A stretch of 64,000 nt of DNA from Verrucomicrobiaceae bacterium. GTDB taxonomy: Bacteria > Verrucomicrobiota > Verrucomicrobiia > Verrucomicrobiales > Verrucomicrobiaceae. Positions within the stretch are counted from its first letter, which is position 1. Each line of letters starts with the position of its first letter. The stretch lies in NCBI GenBank assembly GCA_016795465.1, contig JAEUHK010000002.1, positions 20,051-84,050 on the forward strand, in the 5' to 3' direction. Shown one piece after another: positions 56,109-64,000 of the stretch. The position numbers and the translations under genes were made by a program. Under the pieces are notes generated by a model. That model searched no databases. It saw nothing but the letters and a program-made list of their open reading frames with translations, and was not told where the DNA came from.

Positions 56109-56738
56109 TTATTTGAGCTTCTTCAGCGTCTTGCATATCTCATAAATCCCGAGAGGAAGGACAGATTCCAACTGCTTGGCTGTGGCGAGATCCCGGGGCG
56201 TGATCATGACGCGTTCGAGCGGGAGACCGTTGGTGATGGCGCGGATGACGGGCTCGTGAGGCTTCCAGTTGAGGTCACCGAGTTTCACGGTTTTGCCCAT
56301 CTTTTCGCCCGTGGTGGCGAGCCAGGCTTTGTAGACGAGTTCGGAGCAGTAGATTTTGGCATCGTCGAGCTCGTATTGGATGTCATAAGGCCGCCCAAGA
56401 AACTTGCGGGCCGCCTCGATCATCGCGGACACCTCGGGTTGATGCTCGGCCTTGAGACGATAGACCGCAAATTGGCGGTCCCGACCTTGTGCGACCCAGC
56501 GCGTGAGCGGTCCTTCCTGCACGGGGCCAATCGCTTCCAGCACCCACCAGCCACGCTTGTTTTTCACCACGATGCCGCAATGCGAATACGGCGAGCCGGT
56601 GCAGCCCTCGATGGCGTCGATTACCGGATTGTGCGGGAGCGATTGGAAGACAATGTCGCCCTCCTGCGGCGTGTATCGATCCGCCGAGAAAGCACACGCG
56701 ACGATCAGCCAAGATGCCAAGAACAGCAGGTGTTTCAT
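56109..56738 (-). CDS. YiiX/YebB-like permuted papain-fold hydrolase
   Basis: The 209-residue exported protein has a signal peptide (KHLLFLASWLIVACAFSA). The family layout is clear: TPQEGDIVFQSLPHNPVIDA, catalytic H53 in SPYSHCGIVV and Cys131 in AKIYCSELVYKAW. This permuted NlpC/P60 group cleaves peptides or amide bonds, probably in the cell wall. The substrate is inferred only. Confidence 0.88.
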   Translation of the reverse strand: MKHLLFLASWLIVACAFSADRYTPQEGDIVFQSLPHNPVIDAIEGCTGSPYSHCGIVVKNKRGWWVLEAIGPVQEGPLTRWVAQGRDRQFAVYRLKAEHQPEVSAMIEAARKFLGRPYDIQYELDDAKIYCSELVYKAWLATTGEKMGKTVKLGDLNWKPHEPVIRAITNGLPLERVMITPRDLATAKQLESVLPLGIYEICKTLKKLK

Positions 56739-56793
56739 CGCATCAGGCTTCGATGAACGTTCATGGCATTCAAGTCGATTTTTCGCGGCTGGG

Positions 56794-57123
56794 TCAGCCT
56801 TCAGGCTCCTCGATCAAGCGCCTGGGCAGGTCACGCGCTCCATGTATGACTCGTTCAATGAAGAGGCTGGTGCCGTCCCGGTAAAACAGCAGATGCTGGT
56901 CGAACGGCCGGCGGAGCTGCAGGCTGCGGATGTGGGCGAGCTCAGGCGCGGTGAAGTGGCGCAGCCTGCCCAAATCGGGCTTGTCTGCCAGGATTTGGAT
57001 CGTGGCATGAACCGCGAGGAGGTATCGCTCGGCCACGTCCGCATCCGCATGCTCGAGATACCAGCGATACTGCTGGGTCATGTCCAGCTCGGCACGAGAC
57101 GAGATGGAGATTTCCAAACTCAT
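56794..57123 (-). CDS. RelE/ParE family toxin
   Basis: The 109-residue protein fits ParE/RelE: EISISSRAELDMTQQYRWYL at the start, LLAVHATIQILADKPDLGR, and RRPFDQHLLFYRDG, then IERVIHGARDLPRRL. RelE members cut mRNA on the ribosome and ParE members poison gyrase; which applies is not decided. It lies downstream of and overlaps the antitoxin gene by four bases, a usual type II order. Confidence 0.9.
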   Translation of the reverse strand: MSLEISISSRAELDMTQQYRWYLEHADADVAERYLLAVHATIQILADKPDLGRLRHFTAPELAHIRSLQLRRPFDQHLLFYRDGTSLFIERVIHGARDLPRRLIEEPEG

Positions 57124-57356
57124 GCCTGGGACCGTGCGTTCTGGCGGATGCGATCCAGCACGGTGGCATCGTAGGGGACATGCGGGGAGCGAACGCCCTC
57201 CAGCAGCGCTGCCTCCAACGCGGGCGATTCGTCGAATTCTTGATGCTCCAGCACTCGCAGGGCCTCCCGCACGACCTCGCCTTCGTCGGCATAACGTCCG
57301 GTGCTGAGCAGGCGTTCAACCAGATTTCCGAGTGCAGGTGGAAGGGCGATGGTCAT
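57120..57356 (-). CDS. ParD-like (CC2985 family) antitoxin
   Basis: The 78-residue protein is the antitoxin of the adjacent toxin. A ribbon-helix-helix N-terminus (MTIALPPALGNLVERLLSTG, then YADEGEVVREALRVLE) binds DNA. The C-terminal tail should wrap and neutralise the toxin. The ATGA overlap ensures coupled synthesis, and the complex probably represses its own promoter. Confidence 0.88.
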   Translation of the reverse strand: MTIALPPALGNLVERLLSTGRYADEGEVVREALRVLEHQEFDESPALEAALLEGVRSPHVPYDATVLDRIRQNARSQA

Positions 57357-57395
57357 GGGGCGAAAATACCAGCGAGGCTTGGTTTGTCGAGGTTT

Positions 57396-58145
57396 TCACT
57401 TCCCCGTCAGATGCTTCTCAATCGCCGCGGCTTGCTCGGGGGTGTCCACGCCGGGGCTGAGTTCATCGGTGAGGACGACGCGAATGCGGGTGCCGTTTTC
57501 GAGGGCGCGGAGTTGTTCGAGGCTTTCGGTTTGCTCGAGGCGGCTGGGTGGCCAGGCGACGAATTGGAAGAGGAAGCTGCGCTGGAAGCCGTAGATGCCG
57601 AGGTGGCGGTAGCTGCGGGGCCAGGCGTCGGGATTGCGCTGGTAGGGCAGGGGGCTGCGGCTGAAGTAGAGGGCATCGCCGTGGGTATCGAAGATGACTT
57701 TGACGATGTTTGGATCGCTGATCTGCGCGGCGTCCTGGATGGGGGCGGCGGCGGTGATCATCTTCACGGCGGGATCGTCGCGCAACGTGCGGGCGAGTTC
57801 GTCGATGAGGGCAGGGGAGATGAGCGGTTCATCGCCTTGCACATTGATGACGACGCGGTGGTCGGGGAAGGACTTCGCGGCCTCGGCGATGCGATCGGTG
57901 CCACTGGGGTGGTCGGGATCAGTGAGAACGGTTTTGGCTCCAAACGATGCGGCGGCCTCGGCGATGCGGGCGTCATCGGTGGCGATGATGACGTCGTCGA
58001 TCTGCTTGCACTCCTGGCAGCGCTCCCAGACGTGCTGCACGAGCGGTTTGCCGGCAATGAGATGCAGCGGCTTGCCTGGGAAACGAGTGCTACCCCAGCG
58101 AGCGGGGATGGCGACGAGAGTGCGAGCGGAGTCGGTGGAGGCCAC
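57396..58145 (-). CDS. kdsB: 3-deoxy-manno-octulosonate cytidylyltransferase
   Basis: KdsB activates KDO as CMP-KDO for lipopolysaccharide, so the cell has an outer membrane. The 249-residue form has VAIPARWGSTRFPGKPLH, VVINVQGDEPLI and LGIYGFQRSFLFQF. GTG 58145 is preferred because the in-frame ATG at 58205 would translate a GGAG-rich repeat tract. The alternative gives 269 residues with an unusual start. Confidence 0.92.
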   Translation of the reverse strand: MASTDSARTLVAIPARWGSTRFPGKPLHLIAGKPLVQHVWERCQECKQIDDVIIATDDARIAEAAASFGAKTVLTDPDHPSGTDRIAEAAKSFPDHRVVINVQGDEPLISPALIDELARTLRDDPAVKMITAAAPIQDAAQISDPNIVKVIFDTHGDALYFSRSPLPYQRNPDAWPRSYRHLGIYGFQRSFLFQFVAWPPSRLEQTESLEQLRALENGTRIRVVLTDELSPGVDTPEQAAAIEKHLTGK

Positions 58146-58164
58146 GGCGGGAAGGAGGTAGGAC

Positions 58165-58256
58165 GATGGAGTAGTGGAGTAATGGAGCGGTGGAGAAGCA
58201 ATCAATCAAGCATCACTCCAAGTCTCCATCACTCCATTCCTCCCGCTCTCCATCCG
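58165..58256. repeat. GGAG-rich imperfect palindrome between kdsB and the DUF1080 gene
   Basis: The left part repeats units like ATGGAGTAGTGGAGTA; the right part has the complementary CTCCATCACTCCATTCCTCC-type units. They can fold into a long imperfect hairpin around AATCAATCAAGC. Similar GGAGT tracts are common in related genomes. It is not coding. It may serve as a terminator for the DUF1080 gene or be a mobile repeat. Confidence 0.5.
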
Positions 58257-58271
58257 AAGCGCCGGAGCCGC

Positions 58272-58880
58272 TCACGGCAGCTCCTTGAGCTGGATGTGGC
58301 GGTATTCCATCACACCGCGGTCGCCTTCGAGGCCGATGGGGCCGGTGGCGGGAAGGGCGAGAGCGGCTTCGAGGACCTCGCCATTGCAGGTGCAGTGCGC
58401 CACGCCGTCCTTCACGGTGACCTCGACCTGGTTCCACTCCTGCGGCTTGTATTGCTTCAACTCTTTGTAAGGACCGGCGACAAGGTAATCACGGCACTGA
58501 AGCTGCGGTTTGCGGATGAAGATGCCGCTGTCCGCATTCACCGAGGCGCGGAATTCGAGCTTGAGCACGAAGTTCTTCGGAAACTCGGCCACGGTGTAAA
58601 GCTGCCCGGTGAGCTTGTCGGCCTCGGTGGGGAAGGTGACGGCGATGGTGGCATCTTTGACGATGTAGCGCCCGGCGTCCGCGGCCTCCGTTTTGCCGTC
58701 GTGCTTCGCCAGGATGGCGCCGGGGTGCGGATCGTCCTTTTTGGTCTTTTCGCGGAAGCACCAGCCGGTGAGGTCCTTGCCGTTGAAGAGCGAGATGAAG
58801 CCCTCCTCCGGCTTCCAATCCTCCGCGTGAAGAGGGGAGGCGAGACAAACGGCAGTGAGAAGAGCGAGATGAAGTTTCAT
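58272..58880 (-). CDS. DUF1080 (3-keto-disaccharide hydrolase-like) exported protein
   Basis: The 202-residue protein has a signal peptide (MKLHLALLTAVCLASPLHA) and the DUF1080 opening EEGFISLFNGKDLTGWCF. Later it shows LKLEFRASVNADSGIFIRKP, EWNQVEVTVKDGVAHCTCNG and GPIGLEGDRGVMEYRHIQLK. The family includes 3-keto-glucoside/disaccharide hydrolases with a beta-sandwich. ATG 58880 opens the signal. It is abundant in Verrucomicrobia. The substrate here is unknown. Confidence 0.9.
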   Translation of the reverse strand: MKLHLALLTAVCLASPLHAEDWKPEEGFISLFNGKDLTGWCFREKTKKDDPHPGAILAKHDGKTEAADAGRYIVKDATIAVTFPTEADKLTGQLYTVAEFPKNFVLKLEFRASVNADSGIFIRKPQLQCRDYLVAGPYKELKQYKPQEWNQVEVTVKDGVAHCTCNGEVLEAALALPATGPIGLEGDRGVMEYRHIQLKELP

Positions 58881-59027
58881 GGGTGGCTGCCTCAAACGTC
58901 CACGACCGCTCAATTGTTCGCCGAAGGCCAAAAATCCTCCGCTTCCGCTGTCCACACTTTTCATTGGTCAAACCATGCTCCATCCGCATTCGTGTTCGGA
59001 AGCTACGTCACCGCCTCGTTCCTTTTC

Positions 59028-61496
59028 ATGAAATCTGCCCCAGCCACTCCGAAGCGCATCGTTCGCTACTTCCTGTCCTATGCGCATGACGATGGCAAGC
59101 TGCCGGGCAAGCTTCTCGCCGAACTCGACAAGCAACTCCGTGCCTGCAAGGACTTCACCTTCCAGCGCTGGCAGGACACCGACATCCTGCCCGGTGAAAA
59201 GTGGCATGAGGAGATTCAAAAGGCCGCCCGGGAGTGCGACTTCGGCCTTTTGCTCGTCAGCCCGGCGTTTCTCGGCAGCAAATACATCGGTGACCACGAG
59301 CTGCCTCTATTTGTCGGCGGTGACAAGCCCTGCGTGCCTGTGGGTCTCTGCCGCATCGACTTCGTCAATCACGACACGAAGGGCCTCAGCGAATCTCAGA
59401 TATACCTCCACGCCACGCCGAAGGGCTCGGGCCGCAAATACTTCGCCGAGTGCAAAGGCCAACACGCTGCCGATTTCGCCCTCAGCCTCTTCACCCAGAT
59501 CAAAGCACGGCTGATTAAGCTCTTCGCCGCCGCACCTACCATCCTCCCACCTGCGCCCGCCAAACCGGAAAAGACCACCAACAACCTTCCGCGCCTAACC
59601 AGTTTCTTTGGACGCCAGAAGGAACTCGATGTTGTCGCCAAGGCCTTGCTGCCGCAGACACGCACTTGGGGCGCGCTCATTGACGGCCCTGGCGGCATGG
59701 GAAAGACGTCTCTCGCGATCCGTGCGGCAGAGATTGCTGCTCCACAGTTCGACCGAGTTCTGTTTGTCTCTACCAAAGTGCAAAAACTCACCCCGGATGG
59801 GACGGTGGCAGTTTCCAATTCCATCATTCCGGCTTACCCCGAGATGGTGAATGAGATCGCCAGGCTGATCGGCCTTCCCAAGATCGCTGAGAAGCCGGAG
59901 GAGGAGCGTCCTGCTCTCATCAAGGCCGCCGTCCAGCCTGAAAAGGTTCTGCTCATCCTCGATAACTTGGAGAACCTGGATAAAGCCCAGCAAAACCTAC
60001 TCTTCGAGTTCGTCTCCGACCTACCGCCGAGCTGCAAGGCCATCGTCACGAGCCGCCGCCGAACGGATGTGGATGCCCGGATCATCCGTCTGGAAAAGCT
60101 CGACCAAGATGCCGCTCTCGAATTCTTAGAGGAACTTTCCGAAGGACGTGATCTACTAGCTAAGGCCTCGCGTGAAGACCGCCTGCACCTCTACGAGGAG
60201 ACTGGCGGTAATCCCCTCTTGCTGCGCTGGATCGTGGGCCAGTTGGGGCGTGGAGGCTGTCGAAACCTGGCTAGTGCGCTCGACCTTTGTCGTCAGGCCT
60301 CCAAAGAAAACGACCCTCTGGAGTTCATCTTTGGCGATTTGCTCGAGACATTCACCCAGGCTGAGACCCAGGCCGTCGCCGCGCTGACTTACTTCACACA
60401 AAAGATCGCGGTGAAGTTCATCGCCGAACTCGCCGATCTCACGAAAACCGCCGCGCAGACCGCTTTGGGAGATCTGACCAACCGTGCTCTAGTCATCCCA
60501 GATGAAGAGGAGGAAACCTTCGCCCTCGTGCCCATGGTGGCCGACTATCTGCGCCGGAAACGGCCGGAGGTCGTTTCAAAAACCGGCAATCGCCTGGAAA
60601 AACGCGCCTACGCTCTCATCATGGAGAATGGCGGCCGAGAGCACGACCGCTTTCCAAACCTTGAAGCTGCTTGGCCCGGCATTGCACCTGCCTTGGACCT
60701 CTTTCTAGCCGGTGACAATGCTCGCCTCCAGACCGTATGCGCTACTCTCCCAGACTTTCTCAGTTTCCAAGGTCGCTGGGATGAATGGTTGATCCTCTGT
60801 GAAAAAGCGGAAGCGAGGGCAGTGAACGTCGGTGACCACCATAATGCCGGCTTTCGAGCCTATGACGCGGGTTACATATATTACCTGCGTCGGCAAGCGG
60901 ACGCCGTTCTCAGGTGTTCCGAACGAACTGGTGCCCACTTTAGTCGAGCCAAGGCCGGTGCCAGTGAACGCGCCTTCGCCATCCGGCTTCGCGGACTTGG
61001 CTATCGGCTGAGGGACGATCATTCCGCCGCTATTAGTGCTTGCCATGAGGTGATCGAGCTGCACCACAGCCTCGGCACTGAGACTGTAGGCATGGCTATC
61101 GCATTAGCAGATCTCGCCAATGCTGAGTTGGTCTCTGGCGACTTCGCCGCTGCTGAGCTGCATTACCACGAGGGCCTGCGAGTGGCTCGCGGCGTGGGAT
61201 ACGCCGAGGGAGTTGCAACCTATACCAGCAATCTGGCTGCGCTGGCTCTTGAACGAAACGACTGGTTGACCGCCGAGACGCAGGCACGTTTGGCTCTGCC
61301 ATTATCCGAGAAATTAGGCCGCCTGGAAATGATAGCCTTCAACAATCACTGCCTCGCCAAAACCCTCTTGCGCCAAGGCAAGGCTACCGAAGCCCTGCTG
61401 CATGCCCGGAAAGCGGCAGAGTTATTCACCCGACTAGGCTCGCCCGACTTTACCGAGGCTCAGGCCATCCTTGCAGAGTGCGACAGGCAAGCCTGA
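59028..61496 (+). CDS. TIR-NB-ARC-TPR protein (bacterial NLR-like)
   Basis: The 822-residue protein has an N-terminal TIR domain (residues about 10-140): RYFLSYAHDDGKLPGKLLAE, then LLLVSPAFLGSKYIGDHELP, where the Glu may be catalytic for NAD. A STAND/NB-ARC ATPase follows (about 195-480) with Walker A GPGGMGKTS (K226), Walker B KVLLILDNLENLD, IVTSRRR and GGNPLLLRW. The rest is tetratricopeptide-like (about 560-820; ALADLANAELVSGDFAAAEL). This layout is that of TIR-STAND antiphage sensors. ATG 59028 is chosen because upstream in-frame sequence is anti-sense to kdsB and DUF1080. Confidence 0.88.
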   Translation: MKSAPATPKRIVRYFLSYAHDDGKLPGKLLAELDKQLRACKDFTFQRWQDTDILPGEKWHEEIQKAARECDFGLLLVSPAFLGSKYIGDHELPLFVGGDKPCVPVGLCRIDFVNHDTKGLSESQIYLHATPKGSGRKYFAECKGQHAADFALSLFTQIKARLIKLFAAAPTILPPAPAKPEKTTNNLPRLTSFFGRQKELDVVAKALLPQTRTWGALIDGPGGMGKTSLAIRAAEIAAPQFDRVLFVSTKVQKLTPDGTVAVSNSIIPAYPEMVNEIARLIGLPKIAEKPEEERPALIKAAVQPEKVLLILDNLENLDKAQQNLLFEFVSDLPPSCKAIVTSRRRTDVDARIIRLEKLDQDAALEFLEELSEGRDLLAKASREDRLHLYEETGGNPLLLRWIVGQLGRGGCRNLASALDLCRQASKENDPLEFIFGDLLETFTQAETQAVAALTYFTQKIAVKFIAELADLTKTAAQTALGDLTNRALVIPDEEEETFALVPMVADYLRRKRPEVVSKTGNRLEKRAYALIMENGGREHDRFPNLEAAWPGIAPALDLFLAGDNARLQTVCATLPDFLSFQGRWDEWLILCEKAEARAVNVGDHHNAGFRAYDAGYIYYLRRQADAVLRCSERTGAHFSRAKAGASERAFAIRLRGLGYRLRDDHSAAISACHEVIELHHSLGTETVGMAIALADLANAELVSGDFAAAELHYHEGLRVARGVGYAEGVATYTSNLAALALERNDWLTAETQARLALPLSEKLGRLEMIAFNNHCLAKTLLRQGKATEALLHARKAAELFTRLGSPDFTEAQAILAECDRQA

Positions 61497-61502
61497 CCAA
61501 TA

Positions 61503-61523
61503 GTTATCGGCCTCCGCGATAAC
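61503..61523. promoter_or_regulatory. Perfect palindrome between the TIR and kinase genes
   Basis: GTTATCG and CGATAAC form a perfect 7-base inverted repeat around GCCTCCG. It lies in the 42-base spacer between the two genes, with no T run, so it is more likely an operator or processing hairpin than a terminator. Confidence 0.4.
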
Positions 61524-61538
61524 GCTAAATCATCTCCC

Positions 61539-62237
61539 ATGTCTCACGACCTCCTTCAATGCCTTTCCCGCTCCTCGCAGGGCGAGGTGTGGCGTGCGCG
61601 GGATCGGGAAACGGGGGAGATCGTGGCGGTGAAGAGGCCGGGAGGATTGGCGGGGTTGGTGGCGATTCGGCATCGGCATGTCGTGCGGGTGATCGAATGC
61701 GATGCGGAGGAGATGGTGATGGAGTGGATCGAGGGCGAGAGTCTCGACAAGCTGTCACCGCTCGATCCGAGTCGCTTCGAAGCACTCGTTCACCAAATAC
61801 TCAGCGGGCTCGCCGCGATTCATGAGGCGGGTTTTCTGCATCTGGACCTCAAACCGGAGAACATCCTGCAATCAGCAAGGGGCTTTGTGATCACGGATCT
61901 GGGTAATGCGCAGGCCTTGCCAGTGCAGAAGCACCAACTGCGCGGCTCGGTGCATTACATGGCACCGGAGTGCTTTGAAGGGGCGCAGCTTGATGAACGG
62001 GCGGATCTCTACTCGCTGGGCTGTGTGTTCTATTTGGCGCTCACCGGCCGCATGGCTTTCGAGGGTGAACTGGCACCGCAGGTCATCACGGCGCATTTGC
62101 AGCATCGTGTGAAGCCCATCGAAGGGACTGTCGGGGATTGGATCGGGCGTTTGATGGCTCGAAACAGGGACGACAGGCCTCGCACGGTGCGTGAGGCGAT
62201 CACTTCTTGGCCGGGGCCCAGCCGTCCTTCAGCGTGA
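61539..62237 (+). CDS. Compact serine/threonine protein kinase
   Basis: The 232-residue kinase has the Hanks core in reduced form: a Gly loop SRSSQGEVWRARDRETG, K32 in IVAVKRP, D103 in HLDLKPEN and D120 in ITDLGNAQ (DLG in place of DFG). It also has GSVHYMAPECF and RADLYSLGCVFYLAL. The segment where the alpha-C Glu would lie is very short. There is no membrane helix or sensor domain. It follows the TIR-STAND gene on the same strand. Its last 38 bases overlap glnS. Confidence 0.85.
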   Translation: MSHDLLQCLSRSSQGEVWRARDRETGEIVAVKRPGGLAGLVAIRHRHVVRVIECDAEEMVMEWIEGESLDKLSPLDPSRFEALVHQILSGLAAIHEAGFLHLDLKPENILQSARGFVITDLGNAQALPVQKHQLRGSVHYMAPECFEGAQLDERADLYSLGCVFYLALTGRMAFEGELAPQVITAHLQHRVKPIEGTVGDWIGRLMARNRDDRPRTVREAITSWPGPSRPSA

Positions 62238-63906
62238 CGGTGCGGTTGAAGACCGGCGCACCGGGCTTCGAATCAATCGGATCGGCGTAGAAGTAGGCGA
62301 CACGCTCAAACTGCCAGTGTGAGCCGGGAGCGGCTTCTTTGAGGGACGGCTCCAGTTTTGCGTTCGTGAGCACTTCGAGCGAGTTGGGATTGAGAAACTG
62401 CGTGAAGTCACCGTCCTCGCCAGCATCAGCATCGGGCGTTTCGACGGTGAAAAGACGGTCATAGAGGCGCACGGTGGCATCGATGGCATGACGGGCGCTG
62501 ACCCAGTGGATGATGCCTTTGGGCTTCGGACGGCCTTCGGGCTTCACGCCGTGGCGAGTGGCCTCGTCGTAGGTGCAGCGGAGCTCGGTGATGTTGCCCG
62601 CGGCGTCCTTGACGACCTCTTTGCAGATGATGCAGAAGGCGAATTTCAGGCGCACTTCGCCACCGGGCTTCAGGCGATGGAAACCATCGACCGGCACCTC
62701 CATGAAATCATCGGCGTCGATATAGACTTCACGGCACAGCGGCACCTGACGCGTGCCCGCGGCGGGATCTTCGGGATGATTGGCGGCTTCGAAATACTCC
62801 ACCTTGTCCTCGGGGTAGTTTTCGATGACGACCTTGATCGGGCGCAGCACGCCATAGGCACGACGGGCGACCTTGTTGAGGTCCTCGCGGATGGCGTGTT
62901 CCAGCAAAGCGATCTCGGTGAGCGAGTTGAACTTCGTGAGGCCGATCGTCTTGCAGAAGCTGCGGATCGCGGCCGGCGTGATGCCGCGACGGCGCATGCC
63001 GCTGATGGTGGGCATGCGTGGATCGTCCCAACCGCCCACGAGGCCTTCTTTGACGAGGCGGAGCAGCTTGCGCTTGCTCATGACCGTGTAGCTGAGGTTC
63101 AGGCGGGCAAACTCACGCTGATACGGATTGCCGGGCAGGCCATCGACGTTGTTGATGAGCCATTCGTAAAGGGGGCGATGCACCTCGAACTCGAGCGTGC
63201 ACAGGCTGTGCGTGATGCCTTCCAGCGCATCGCTGAGCGGATGCGCGTAGTCATACATCGGGTAGATGCACCACGCGTCGCCGGTGCGGTGATGATGGGC
63301 GTGCAGGATGCGATACAGGGCCGGATCACGCAGGTGCATGTTCTGCGAGGCCATGTCGATCTTCGCGCGGAGGACTTTCTCGCCTTCTTTGAACTCGCCC
63401 TTCCGCATGCGGCGGAAGAGGTCGAGGTTTTCCTCAACACTGCGGTCGGCGAACTTGCTGCGCGTGCCCGGTGTGGTCAGCGTGCCGCGATTCTGGCGCA
63501 TCTCCTCCTGCGTCTGGTCATCGACATAGGCGAGTCCTTTGCTGATGAGTTGCTCGGCGAAGAGGTAGAGCTTCTCAAAGTAGTCGCTGGCGAAGAACAT
63601 GTGCTCGCCCCAGTCGAAGCCGAGCCATTTCACGTCGGCCTTGATGCTCTCGACGTATTCGACCTCTTCCTTCGTCGGATTCGTGTCGTCAAAGCGCAGG
63701 TGGCAGCGAGCATTCGGCGCATGCTCCTGGGCGAGGCCAAAGTTCAGGCAGATGCTCTTCGCGTGGCCGATGTGGAGGTAACCGTTCGGCTCCGGCGGGA
63801 AACGGGTGATCACCTGGCCGCCATTGCGTCCTTCCGCCAGATCGGCGGCGATCATTTCGCGGATGAAATCGAGAGAGGCGGGGGCGTTTGAGGCGGCTTC
63901 GGACAT
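62200..63906 (-). CDS. glnS: Glutaminyl-tRNA synthetase
   Basis: GlnS charges tRNA-Gln directly. The 568-residue class I synthetase has FPPEPNGYLHIGHAKSI (HIGH), RFDDTNPTKEEVEYV and the KMSKS equivalent VMSKRKLLRLV. A C-terminal beta-barrel anticodon domain follows. ATG 63906 (MSEAASNAPASLDF) is favoured over upstream in-frame codons, which look non-protein. 63907-64000 shows no gene. Confidence 0.96.
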   Translation of the reverse strand: MSEAASNAPASLDFIREMIAADLAEGRNGGQVITRFPPEPNGYLHIGHAKSICLNFGLAQEHAPNARCHLRFDDTNPTKEEVEYVESIKADVKWLGFDWGEHMFFASDYFEKLYLFAEQLISKGLAYVDDQTQEEMRQNRGTLTTPGTRSKFADRSVEENLDLFRRMRKGEFKEGEKVLRAKIDMASQNMHLRDPALYRILHAHHHRTGDAWCIYPMYDYAHPLSDALEGITHSLCTLEFEVHRPLYEWLINNVDGLPGNPYQREFARLNLSYTVMSKRKLLRLVKEGLVGGWDDPRMPTISGMRRRGITPAAIRSFCKTIGLTKFNSLTEIALLEHAIREDLNKVARRAYGVLRPIKVVIENYPEDKVEYFEAANHPEDPAAGTRQVPLCREVYIDADDFMEVPVDGFHRLKPGGEVRLKFAFCIICKEVVKDAAGNITELRCTYDEATRHGVKPEGRPKPKGIIHWVSARHAIDATVRLYDRLFTVETPDADAGEDGDFTQFLNPNSLEVLTNAKLEPSLKEAAPGSHWQFERVAYFYADPIDSKPGAPVFNRTVTLKDGWAPAKK

Positions 63907-64000
63907 GGAGCCGCGGAGTTTGCGGCAGAAGTGTGAAGTGCCAAGCGGCAAGTTTCACCGCCCGCGGCTTCGAAGAGGTTTCGAAGGAGGCAAATTCCAG

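Noticed and set aside
57180..59027. N-terminal extension of the TIR protein by about 616 residues
   Set aside because: This part is antisense to the antitoxin, kdsB and DUF1080 genes; the TIR domain starts properly at 59028.

Overview
The window looks like chromosomal DNA of a high-GC member of the Verrucomicrobia, close to the Verrucomicrobiaceae (Prosthecobacter-like). The evidence is a set of marker families typical of the Planctomycetes-Verrucomicrobia-Chlamydiae group: a membrane-bound-dehydrogenase/HEAT/c-type cytochrome protein (14374-17094), a DUF1592 multidomain cytochrome (31008-33305) and its usual partner, a DUF1552 HXXSHH protein (26178-27437), a sulfatase, Tat-exported Gfo/Idh/MocA oxidoreductases and DUF1080 proteins. 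A palindrome of the form TGTTC-N4-GAACA, the known verrucomicrobial LexA motif, lies directly in front of imuA.

Layout. 1-3106: an Abi/HEPN gene, a type I specificity subunit and a DUF3024 gene, with no visible HsdM or HsdR, followed by a 334-base spacer with two interleaved hairpins. 3441-9637: membrane and secreted proteins, gpsA-plsY, carA and a proteasome-type Ntn hydrolase. 9682-13161: succinate dehydrogenase/fumarate reductase, transcribed C-A-B on the minus strand. 13310-17094: an HMA-like protein, an RluA-type pseudouridine synthase and the large cytochrome. 17242-26177: an FHA protein, a sugar isomerase-like TIM barrel, a rhomboid protease, mgtE, an MFS transporter and a coiled-coil protein. 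26178-33305: the DUF1592/DUF1552 pair, split by a 3.6-kb opposite-strand cassette that starts with a decayed hsdS tail. 33413-38497: a LexA-boxed imuA-imuB-dnaE2 mutagenesis operon. 38507-50629: sulfatase/oxidoreductase, a cardiolipin-synthase-like PLD, large exported proteins, araB and pyrG. 50778-55357: a small ORF with a polyvalent-protein-kinase-like gene, then VWA protein, histidine kinase and response regulator. 55384-58880: a REP-like repeat, a lipoprotein, a YiiX-like peptidase, a ParE/ParD pair, kdsB and a DUF1080 protein. 59028-62237: a TIR-NB-ARC-TPR protein (bacterial NLR-like) and a compact Ser/Thr kinase. glnS closes the window.

Housekeeping genes (gpsA, plsY, carA, sdhCAB, pyrG, kdsB, glnS) alternate with defence or accessory modules. 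The most interesting parts are the cassette at 27593-30881, the TIR-STAND plus mini-kinase pair at 59028-62237, the Abi-HsdS-DUF3024 trio, and the overlapping-frame small ORF/kinase at 50778-51550. I recognised no tRNA or rRNA gene, CRISPR array, insertion sequence or replication origin. Many starts lack a clear Shine-Dalgarno sequence, so start choices rest mainly on signal peptides, family length and ATGA overlaps.
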